NCBI RefSeq assembly: GCF_002443255.2
Contig: NW_019211455.1
Coordinates: 43,510,729-43,574,728, forward strand
DNA: 64,000 nt
Origin: Varroa destructor
Taxonomy: Eukaryota > Arthropoda > Arachnida > Mesostigmata > Varroidae
Reading direction: 5' to 3'
Made by a program: the position numbers and the translations under genes. This document shows, piece after piece, positions 41,330 to 50,404 of the stretch. Position 1 is the stretch's first letter. The number at the start of each line of letters is the position of its first letter. The notes below the pieces were generated by a model. It had not been told where the DNA came from, made no database searches, and saw only the letters and a list, made by a program, of their open reading frames with translations.

Positions 41330-42921
41330 CGGACCTGCCTATCTGCTCAAATCATTTTTGTATTGTCAGCATCACCAGCGGCCCACGGTCGTCCCGCTTA
41401 GATCGTATGAGCGCCAGAGCGGTCAACCAGCGCACCTACGGCCTATCTCTCCATCGTTCCTACTGTAGGGTCGTCATGTACCCCAAGCTCCATATATCAT
41501 CTAGGTGGAGCTCGTGCCTTTGCTTCGGCGACGGAAAAGGCCCCCTGCGCTACAGTAGCCGACGCAGAACTGTCCATATTAATACGAATGTTTCGATCAT
41601 AACTCTTTGCGCGATCCCAGGCTCGGAACCTGCTTGCATTCACATACAGAGATATTGCCGGCACCCACTTACCGGCAGCGAGCCGTAACTGCTGACCAGG
41701 GCCCGTGTCCACATGCCTTCTGCAACATATTACTCTTATGAGGATCAAAAAATAACTATTGGGGACGGTATATACACATCTATGCAGTGCATGCAAATAT
41801 TCAAGCGCAACTTCACTACTCAAAAGTGCGTCCCTTCCACCAGGGGAAAAACTAGGTTTACTGTTGGAAAAATTTAATTCCAGATATGAACGAAGAGATA
41901 GATAGAGAATGTAGTGAGTAAGAAAGAAGGTGGGTTTTCGTCTGACACGGGTTCTGTGCGAATCTGTAAGTCTGGTACTTTGTTTTTTGGTAACTGTGCT
42001 CTGACAGCTTAAGATTGCTCCATACTTCATTCTCCTATCACTGTGGGCCGACATTTGCCTGACCGTGTATAATGGGAACTTGCGTAAGTGGACAGTTCAG
42101 TACAACAGCGCGGAAGTTTATTCAGCGGTACTCCATGACGGTGAGCAGTTCGAATAGACGTTAATGGAAAAGAACGTGCGGTGATGGTTTGCGATAGATA
42201 TGGGCAAGCGCTATACCCAGTGCTCTGCTACGGGGTAATCAAAAACATACCGAGAAGAACATGCTGACATCACAATGGCTACAAAAAAATCAAGATACCT
42301 TACATTTAGTTTTTAAAAAAATGTAAGTTTAGCAATACGGAAAACATCTTGGCGCAAGGTTAGGACAGAGCTAGCCGTTCTATTTCGTAATCAAAGAAAG
42401 AGTCAGCGTCAAGATTTCGAATACAGCGACATCGAAAAAATAGTTAGCTGCGTCAGAAGATCCCCTGTCAAACGGGGTTTCCACATCTGATTTCTCAAAG
42501 CCCATCTTTGAGGATAGAGGGCTGGTCCATTGAAATGGTTACGCTTAGCATCTCCCGACGCGTACATCGAAATAAAGGAACATTCGTTCTTTTTTTTTAG
42601 TAAAAAAATGATGTATGATACCCTCCTATTTTCGCACAAATGGGATAATTTTTTTAAAAATTTTATTGGGCCTGGTTCACACATTACCTCCGTGAATAGT
42701 ACAATCGTGAGGTCCAGCTGTACGTCTTCTGCCATTATAAAAGGAAAAAAAACACCCTTTGGATATTGTATATAGACGAACTGCTATTTTGCTGACTTTT
42801 ACAAAAGAAGCATACCCATTAATACCAAATTGTACATGCTTAGTTTTCTACTGTAATAAGTTTATAATAGATGTCATATAGCCTTCCCATCACAATGCGA
42901 TATAAAAGCAATAGAAACGCA

Positions 42922-42944
42922 TAAGGATAGATACCCTATCCTTA
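42922..42944. repeat. Small hairpin, 9-bp arms
   Basis: TAAGGATAG and CTATCCTTA flank a 5-base loop. Confidence 0.55.
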
Positions 42945-44035
42945 AGGAACATTGATGCATCATACGATCTCTAGTGTTTTCAAGGTAACGTATACTATAG
43001 AAATGGCAGCACGAATTCTTAGGGAGGAAGAGTTAATTTCAATTTTATTAATTTATATATTTCTCGATTTTTTAGGAAAATAATTTCTACCGTTTAATGT
43101 CATTCATCAAGATTATACAGACGTTATTTCAGTCATGCTCACGTTGGTTGCGGATAAAATATTAATTATATGGCACTATAATTGGCAAAGTTCCGGTATT
43201 ATGAATTAGATGGTAGACGGCGAAGAGAAAGAACATAGGCTGCTGATTGGATATTGTCGAACATCAGCGAAACATGTCAAGCGATGAACTTCAAAAACAA
43301 TTACACACACATTGGAAATTTTCCTCAGACCTTTTCAGGCAAGTCGTGTCATCGCAACGTATGCATAAACATATTAGTGTGGCTTGTTTCTTTGTTTAGC
43401 ATCTGTATCGTTTTGACTCTCTATGTGCTATACCTGAAATAAGTGTCCGAACGGTTTATACACGTATGATCAACCGCAACGGCTTCACGTGACTGTTACG
43501 CTGCCACCTACATTAGGAAAGGACATTTCAGTAAAATGTTCGATTCTATTTTTTTTCCCCTAACATCAGATTGACTGCAGCTGGATTTCCAGTATAAATT
43601 TTGTATTTAAGAATTTTAAATTTTGTATAAAAGAAACACACGCAGAAAAGGTACTACTTGAGGCGGCTGGCCGTTCATTGGACACATTTCTAACACGAAA
43701 ACAAGTGAACGAGCGGACTTTAAATGAGAGCATCTGGATTCAAATTTACACTATTTCGCACACCCCTAAATTCAGTAAGTAATTTAAAATGTTTTTCTTT
43801 AGACGATGCTGCCTCTAAGTGTAGTTACGGAAGTATAGCGAACACTTACCAGAGAGCATCTACCGAAGGCGCAAATACGTCGCAGCGTTACTTTTTTCTC
43901 GCTTTTTTGGGCAACTCGTTCCCATGGGCGGGACCTCATCCATGTGGACAATGAATACAATGGTTCTGGCGCCAGCTGCTAGATGGCGCCACCGTGACAG
44001 TTTAGCATAGCGAAAACAGGTTAGAATTTAGATCC

Positions 44036-44150
44036 TATATNNNNNNNNNNNNNNNNNNNNNNNNNNNNNNNNNNNNNNNNNNNNNNNNNNNNNNNNNNNN
44101 NNNNNNNNNNNNNNNNNNNNNNNNNNNNNNNNNNNNNNNNTATATATATA
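44036..44150. other. Assembly gap of 100 Ns inside a TA microsatellite
   Basis: Positions 44041-44140 are N. The left edge ends in CTATAT and the right edge begins with TATATATATA, so the unresolved sequence is probably a TA repeat of unknown length. The round size of 100 suggests a placeholder rather than a measured gap. Confidence 0.95.
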
Positions 44151-44466
44151 TGCCGGGAGTATTTGTTTTTACATCGAAGAAGGCTTGATGCTGGCTTTGG
44201 CTACATGATCTGGCATAGGTCACCCACCTGTACGAATAAAACTATGAACGTGGAATAGTTGCCGGTCATCTGCGTAAGTTGAATATTAAGTTACACGTCC
44301 CCCTAACAAGAAAATTTAATACGGATCGCAAATTATTGCTACGTAAATAAACCCGTGCGCAATTTTGTCTTTGATAATATATCGCGTTCTCTAATTACAT
44401 ACATGAACATTTTCTAGCGTAACACTTTTTTTTTTTTTAATTTTTAAATTCGCTCGATAATACTCG

Positions 44467-44489
44467 ATCGGAGATTTCCTATCTCCGAT
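44467..44489. repeat. Small hairpin, 9-bp arms
   Basis: ATCGGAGAT and ATCTCCGAT flank the loop TTCCT. Confidence 0.55.
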
Positions 44490-44950
44490 GTTAATAAAGG
44501 CGTAAGATTGACCGCTCCACTGTGGCGACTTATCACACGAATTAAATGCATTACAATTTGCCTTAAAATAACATCATCTCTATTTTGAATATAGACATTT
44601 CTAACGAAAGGAAAAATTCTCAATTTGAAACGATCTTTCCTTTTGACTGACGCTCGGCCTGGGGACCCTTAGAACTTCCGGCTCTCGGGTTTTTTTGAAC
44701 GCTACTACGGGATAGATGTCCTACCATACTAAAAGAATTATCTTTAACGGCATAAAATAAATGAGTGCTTGCTGAACGCGCTCGTCTGTCCGTCTTAGAC
44801 AACAGGGAATTTATCAACAATTTAGCCTAATCATCCTTTCCACTGGGTTTGTTTCATTCAAGTTTTTCTGGGACTAAGCAGTCTAGTGCTTGCTATAGAA
44901 TGCTGGCTATTTTAATTGTTCAGATAGCTTCATTTGATAAAAAAAAAAGT

Positions 44951-44986
44951 TACTTAGCATAAAATATATTTATTTTATGCTAAGTA
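44951..44986. repeat. Hairpin with 15-bp perfect arms
   Basis: TACTTAGCATAAAAT and its exact reverse complement are separated by six AT bases. It may be the remnant of a fold-back element or a MITE end, but no target duplication is visible. Confidence 0.7.
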
Positions 44987-45509
44987 GCTTAACATAGTAA
45001 ACACTCAAAGCCGGCTGTCGTTAATAACGAATGGAACCCTCGGCGACGACCACTGTCGCAAAAGCTTGAAGAACGGACCCACAAAGATCGAAATGCTCAT
45101 TTTACGCAGTTGTCGTTTGGTTTAACATACCCAGAACACTAAACTTTTAATACACTAATGACCACGGATCGTAGAACACGTCGCTACCCACAGAGTTTCC
45201 GTTGCTAATTGCAAGGCAAGATAGCTTGTTTAAACATCAACTTCCATTTGGTGCTTTCTGTTTATTTTTAACCTCAATTATACCATAGTCACCACTGTAG
45301 CATCTTCATAATAATATAATCTTAATACGTAATATAAGTTATTTGGTGTTTATATTATGGATATATATATATACATATGCAGAACTCTGTACATCAGATT
45401 GTTTTTTGGTATACAGCTGTCGTTGTATTATTATATCAACAGTCCACTGTGCTTGTTCTTACATTGGTGATGTGCTGCGCTTCGAATCCTATTCATATTC
45501 TTTCACTTG

Positions 45510-45558
45510 TTATATATATATATATATATATATGTATATAAAATATATACTAGTATAA
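45510..45558. repeat. AT microsatellite, interrupted
   Basis: Eleven or so TA units followed by imperfect AT-rich sequence. A shorter AT run lies at 45361-45373. Frames through both give Tyr/Ile-rich strings that are not genes. Confidence 0.85.
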
Positions 45559-45986
45559 ATATATAATACATGCAGTGTAGGACCTCTAGAAGAGGATCCA
45601 TTCACTTTTAACATCATCAATGGCATCATGGAGAATTCACGGTCAGATGTTTTCGACGAGATCGTATCCCTAGACGCTGTAAAGTGAGCATTCGTAAAAA
45701 GATTATCGCCAAAACACTCCGAGTGACATCAACTCCGACGCGTGGTCAGAGCCCGGGGCTGTGGTCGCGGCACTCCGACCAACGCACTTCACTGGGTTCG
45801 GTATGTACAATTGGACTAGATCAACTCATTCCTAAGGGAAAAGCAGCAGCTGCCGATTAGACAGACGTTTAGCTCGGCAACGGTTCGCGCATCGTCGGGC
45901 GCTGGCTCGAAGAAAGGCACTAGAGACTCGAACTCTGCCGCTGAGTGAGTCAGGAAAGGTAGAGTTGAATGTGGAGTTAACGCTGG

Positions 45987-45992
45987 TTTATT
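45987..45992 (-). terminator. Candidate polyadenylation signal AATAAA
   Basis: This is the first canonical AATAAA on the minus strand after the Snail-family stop codon, about 290 nt downstream. It would give a compact 3' UTR of roughly 310 nt. No transcript evidence is available, and other hexamer variants were not excluded. Confidence 0.45.
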
Positions 45993-46245
45993 TCAGTTTC
46001 AATCATATGTTCCCAGCGAGCTGAGTTGTGTGTTTGTGCACCGCTCTTGTTATACGGCGTCAACAAGTAGCTCTGAATCCGTTTCCGTAACTATGACTCG
46101 ATACATGAAAAGTGAGAACGCGTACATTTACAAGTGATAGCTGACCACTGTACAAAACGAAAATTTTCTACAGGTGACACTTCTACTAGATTAGAAAATT
46201 AGATGAAAGCTCTGGATAAAAAAAAAAACGACTAAATACAATAAT

Positions 46246-46254
46246 AATAAATAA
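46246..46254 (-). promoter_or_regulatory. AU-rich element nonamer in the Snail-family 3' UTR
   Basis: The minus strand reads TTATTTATT about 30 nt after the stop codon, inside a longer run of T, A and TTA triplets. UUAUUUAUU is the classic AU-rich destabilising nonamer in animal mRNAs, and rapid turnover would suit a developmental repressor. The function is inferred from the motif and its position alone. Confidence 0.4.
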
Positions 46255-46282
46255 CATTTGCTTCTCTGCTGTGACTCCACTT

Positions 46283-47777
46283 TTAGCATTGAATCGCTTG
46301 GAGTGCTGGCCGTATCGGCACCGGGGCCACAGGTGAAGCTGGCGAAACGCAGTCGTTACAACCAGCCTCGTGGTGTTTCTGAAGAAGGGAGGCTCGTGAG
46401 AACGACTTATTACATGCATCGCAGTGATACTTCTTGACATTGGCATGCGTTTGCAAGTGGGCTCTCAGATTGGAACGGTCCGCAAATGCCCGATCACAGA
46501 CGTCGCATTGAAAGGGCTTCTCTCCTGTATGCGTACGAATATGCCCCTGGAGCAGCCACGGCCGAGAAAACGCCTTCCCGCAGATGTCGCATTTGCATGG
46601 TAGCGTATGGGTGCGAATGTGCATTTTCAGTGCACCCATTGACGTGTAGCGTTTACCACAAAATTTACACGAGAATTCCTGTTGGCCAGCGCAGGCATGT
46701 TGCTGACGATGTTTACTCAACCCAGAATAAGTTGAATAGCTTTTGTGGCAGTCTTCGCATTCAAATTTTACTGTGGTCCCGCTTGTGGGCACAGGTGACG
46801 TCGCCTGTTGCTGCTGGGGTAGGTTATGGGGCGGACTGTGTCGATCGGGGCAAGACACCACCTCTTCGCGTAGGACCTTTTCTGTTGGCGTTGGCTGAAT
46901 GACGCTTTTACGTGTATGGCATTCAGTGAGTTGAGATTGAGCTGCCCACGTTGGGACGACGGCATCGCTTTGAATTACGCGAGGCACGAAACGGGGCGCA
47001 TAGTAAATAGGAAGAGATGGCAGGGCCGGGTAGGGAAGGAAACCCTGCGGCCACGGGTGGTGAGGGTCGACTACGGTCGGGGGTGAAGGCGGTGAAGGTA
47101 GGGAGTACCCTGAAGGTGACGGAGTTCGCATGGGTGAGGATACCGGAGAGCATTCTGCGTCTGATGTTGATGTACGACGTTTTTTCATCGACAGGTCATA
47201 TGGTACGGAGAAATCTGCAAGATAAAATCAACAATGAAATAAGCGTTATCGCTAAGTTAGGACAGGTTATTGGTGATATTCTGGTCCAGTAAGAAAACGG
47301 TAAATGTTGATCAAACTTACTTAAGTTCTTAGTAAAACAAGGAGAATTCTGAAGCACGAGAAATGCACGAGGGGCAGAAAATTCAAACATTTTTCGGCAG
47401 AAATGAATTCGATTCTAGTCACTCCGTGGCGACTGGCGATATTACACGTCACTCGACACAACTAGACATTTTTTTTTACCCTAGTCACTCACAGGTGATT
47501 GGCCATCATCGTCGTCATTCCCATAGATTATTTGTTCTTTAAAAACGGACTCGTCTCCTGTTTGCGGCATGGCAGAAATTGCTTTGTCATAGAATGACTT
47601 ACCAGGCACCGTTGCGTTGTTCTCCGAAAGGCTGGGTGATACCGAAGGAACCGGTGATACTGAGAGTGGAGCCCGGAGTTCCTCTACCAGATCTTCTGTC
47701 CACGGCCTCTTAACGCCGCTTAGCGCCGACGCCAGCTTGGCGTCGTGCTTCTTCTTGATCAGGAAAGCCTTCGGCAT
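46283..47777 (-). CDS. snail: Snail-family C2H2 zinc-finger transcriptional repressor (two coding exons)
   Basis: A nuclear DNA-binding repressor of the Snail family, which acts on E2-box DNA (CAGGTG) in mesoderm and neural development and cell migration. The preferred model joins 47777-47603 to 47214-46283 and gives 368 residues. Residues 1-10 are [10 protein letters not shown], a SNAG repression motif. PYDLSMK at 63-69 fits the CtBP-binding consensus PxDLSxK/R. A Pro/Ser-rich linker follows. Five fingers then have ligands at C211/C214/H227/H231, C241/C244/H257/H261, C267/C270/H283/H287, C295/C298/H311/H315 and C323/C326/H339/C344; the last is C2HC. The strings [16 protein letters not shown] and [20 protein letters not shown], together with [10 protein letters not shown], place it in Snail/Escargot rather than Scratch. 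The ATG at 47777 is the first in its frame after the leader. The Snail/Escargot/Worniu sub-assignment is not resolved, so the symbol is a family label. Confidence 0.95.
47215..47602 (-). other. Intron of the Snail-family gene, with splice sites
   Basis: The acceptor is ttttatcttgcag, ending at 47215. An in-frame TGA just upstream rules out reading exon 2 further back. The exon 2 frame needs a phase-1 donor. The best one is CCTG|GTAAGT, with GT at 47602-47601, giving a 388-nt intron. Exon 1 stays open to a TAG at 47483-47481. A second phase-1 donor, TGA|GTGACT (GT at 47488-47487), would add 38 mostly acidic residues. GTGAGT at 47492 is phase 0 and would end the protein nine codons into exon 2. 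The donor choice is inferred from consensus strength. A CAGGTG/CACCTG E2-box lies at 47492-47497. Confidence 0.75.
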
Positions 47778-48070
47778 GATTTTGTCCTGTTTCGCGCGCC
47801 CTTTTCTCAGCGAACGTAACACTCAATAATGTGATCTTTCTACCTAGTCCCCTGACAAGGACTAAGCGTTAGAGCGAACTTGTCACAATCCACAGGTAGG
47901 TTGACCAGCTATTCGGCCGCAACGCACTGCTAGCGGAATCTTAATTGCTAAAAATCGTTCAATGTATCCTCAAGGTGGTAAAGTCGCACAAGTGGTGAAG
48001 AGCACACTTTCTTCGTTGGTCTATGTCTGCTAGAGAGACCACTATTCGTCTTTGATCCTCATCTGCGTCT
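47778..48070 (-). other. Predicted 5' leader of the Snail-family gene, with one short upstream ORF
   Basis: Between the predicted start site and the coding ATG there is one minus-strand ATG, at 48062, nine nucleotides in. It opens a six-codon ORF (MRIKDE) closed by TAG. No other ATG occurs in about 290 nt, which fits a leader scanned by ribosomes. No splice sites were assigned here, and a leader intron cannot be excluded. Confidence 0.45.
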
Positions 48071-48101
48071 GACTTCCACGATTGGTCGTGTTGCTTATAT
48101 A
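48067..48101 (-). promoter_or_regulatory. TATA box and initiator of the Snail-family gene
   Basis: On the minus strand TATATAAG occupies 48101-48094. TCAGAC, close to the arthropod initiator TCAGTY, occupies 48072-48067. Its A, at 48070, lies 31 nt downstream of the first T of the TATA box, which is the normal TATA-to-start spacing. The predicted start site gives a 293-nt leader to the ATG at 47777. The element sits where the protein start predicts it should, but transcription from it is inferred. Confidence 0.55.
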
Positions 48102-48309
48102 GTGTCTAATCCAGGGGTACCTCCTCGCCCTCAAATAGGCGGAGTTAGGGGTACCTGATCCGAGCGATTCGAGCGCCGAGCTAAGATTTAGCCAGAGAGT
48201 TCCCCAGCCAGGTAGCCGCTTGCGTCGACGCAGCGCACACAACATCACCACCTTGTCGACTCTACCATTCCAATAGATCGTACGAGTGTTACGAGTCAAG
48301 CGTTTGTTG

Positions 48310-48496
48310 CTGTCACAAGCCGGTGCCGGCTGGTTGGGCGAGCCATTCTTGTATCAGCCGAAACAAGATAGGAACCACTGCTGTTGCTGCCACTTCGACA
48401 GAGGATCTGACACTCGCGTCGTCCGCGCCTCGCCGTGTGGCTCTACCCGAGCGTAGCCACTGTACGCTGTTTGCTCGTATCTGCTCTGGTCGGTTT

Positions 48497-48528
<32 letters not shown>

Positions 48529-48640
48529 CGCCGCCGCCGCCGCGACCAGCGGCGAGAGCCGGTTACAGAACATCTGTTCCGCGCAAGATCGCTTCAGCCG
48601 CTGGATCGTTGTTCGGCCGTCCAGGAGTTCGCGATCGCTA
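48310..48640. promoter_or_regulatory. GC-rich island upstream of the Snail-family promoter
   Basis: This stretch is clearly richer in GC and CpG than its surroundings and contains a GCC repeat at 48498-48543. It lies 240-570 bp upstream of the predicted start site. It is open in several frames, giving runs of Ala, Pro or Gly, but these frames come from the triplet repeat and show no domain. It may be a proximal regulatory region, an alternative first exon or a non-coding leader. Confidence 0.35.
48498..48543. repeat. GCC trinucleotide microsatellite
   Basis: About fifteen near-perfect GCC units, interrupted once by GTC. It could form stable secondary structure and is likely to vary in length between individuals. 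Confidence 0.9.
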
Positions 48641-49268
48641 CGGGGGTGACAGCGTTACTCGGCCTGATCGAGATCTCAGCCTGGCCCTTCTCCTGCTGGT
48701 GCAGGGTCGCCTGTTTCTGCGCGCCTACGGAGCGTACTATGCTATCTCTGGCGGGAATAGCGCTCAGGCCTGATTTAGTGGTAATGGTAATAGAAGCAAT
48801 AGTAGTCGTAGTGCGCATAGAGATCCGTTACTGAGCGTAGAGTCTTGCTTCTTCGATAGGGATCGGGGCTATAGCGCGGACAGTGGTAGTAGACATCGCG
48901 AACTCCTTTGAAACTACACGATAAGGATATGTAGAAGGAAGGTACAAAATCAGGAAAAGTTTTAAAAGGAATGGAGTGCATTTAAGGTCACTTCACGTAC
49001 ATACACAACCATATCGATATCGATGCGTACACAGTATGCTAGGGCATGCGAGACTACATAATCGGTTGGTGCCTAATTTCTGTGAGTACTAAAAGCCAAC
49101 AACAATGCATTGGGAGGTTGCCAGAAAGTCTGTGCAGCCAGAACTCAACAAGGAATAGACTTGTCGATTGTGGGAGTTGTTGATGTTGCTATTGTAGTTG
49201 TTCCGTATGGCTGTGCGCTAGTCTGATCAAGGTAACATCTCGGATCCTTTTTTGATCTGCGGTTGAAT

Positions 49269-49292
49269 CTCATTGTTCAATTGAACAATGAG
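49269..49292. promoter_or_regulatory. Perfect 24-bp palindrome with Sox-like and E-box cores
   Basis: The half-site CTCATTGTTCAA is followed at once by its exact reverse complement. Each arm contains ATTGTT/AACAAT, the Sox/HMG core, and the centre is CAATTG, a CANNTG E-box. It lies about 1.2 kb upstream of the predicted Snail-family start site. A perfect 24-bp palindrome is not expected by chance in 64 kb (about 0.004). Regulatory function is inferred. Confidence 0.45.
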
Positions 49293-50372
49293 GAAATGGC
49301 AATGGCACCCAACCATTAGTCGGTGGATAGTTGCAATCAGTACAGCACGGGGGTTGTGCACTATTCTCCACAATTATCCACAGCGTACGGGAACCAGTCG
49401 GGTCCGCGTTCAATCCAAAGCCTAAAATCAGGTCGAATGAATTCGATTGGGTTGAGCAGCGAAAAAAACACAGTGAAAGAAATATCGAAGAGATTTGCAA
49501 GGCTTAAGTCGTTAGTTTAAGGACGGGTGAAATGCCGGCAAGCACTGAGTACGTCCGACATCTCCCAAGAGGTCTCAAAACTCTACATCTATAGTGTGCT
49601 CGCTCTGCAAATGAGTACTTCTTCAGCCTTCAATAGGCTAGCCTCAAACTAAACTGTTATCCCTATAGGTCTGTCTAATGGACCGGAAATGTAAAGTTGG
49701 CTCTGCCACGATCTCCGACACAGCCGATACAACAACACCAGCCACAACAATAACAATCCAAAAGTGGCACTCTTCTTATGCGGTCGTCACAAATCTACGG
49801 AGAGACGCACGTGCCGACTTCATTCGCTCCCACATCAGTAATGGCTAGATACGGTAGTACGGAGTGCGGATCTGTACCTACTCTGTGAAGCCACATACAA
49901 GAAACCAATCGATGCGCACATCACGAGACTTCAACGAAGTATCACCCGATAGTTACGAGAACTGGCCACAGTTCTAGTACAATGACTATAGTTTGTTCCG
50001 CTGGACTGCCCAACAATAATGATGACGACAACATGATGAGCCGTACTTCATATGGCCGCAGCGATGTTCGATCCCGATTAAGCGGCCTGTATCGTGTCAA
50101 CAAGGTGCGTGGCTGTGAGTTCCCGCAATGGACCAATCATTGCTTTGTACTTGTCAAATCTTTTGCATTTTTCGTCTTTGTTATTTGGCTATCGGTTGAT
50201 CGCTGCTTTTGTAAAAAGTGTCTACTATATGTAGGCGGAACTTGTAATGAGACAGAAAAACTTATGGTAGAAAGAGTCTAAACAGATAGAATAGACACAA
50301 CGACAATCACAGAAGATGTTTCATTGCGGTAAGACTACGATTTTCCTAGCAAATAACAGGGTTACATTTGTA

Positions 50373-50404
50373 AGATGTAACTTAGATTTGAGATGTAACT
50401 TAGA
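50373..50404. repeat. 18-bp period direct repeat, two copies
   Basis: AGATGTAACTTAGA occurs exactly at 50373-50386 and 50391-50404. Confidence 0.7.

Larger units (their letters stand above)
41330..45986. other. Gene-poor stretch downstream of the Snail-family gene
   Basis: It holds the longest unassigned frame of the window, 185 codons on the minus strand (42054-41497, ATG start). That frame has no domain, signal peptide or family motif; roughly 0.3 frames this long are expected by chance in AT-rich DNA of this size. It also holds the N gap, two AT repeats and three small hairpins. Confidence 0.6.

Noticed and set aside
41497..42054. 185-codon minus-strand ATG frame, the longest after the Snail exon
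   Set aside because: No domain, repeat or family motif. About 0.3 frames of this length are expected by chance, and it overlaps another long frame on the opposite strand.
46486..46902. 138-codon plus-strand frame opposite the zinc fingers
   Set aside because: It is the antisense shadow of the Snail-family exon.
48313..48773. Frames with Ala and Pro runs upstream of Snail
   Set aside because: They arise from the GCC repeat, and no frame has a recognisable domain.
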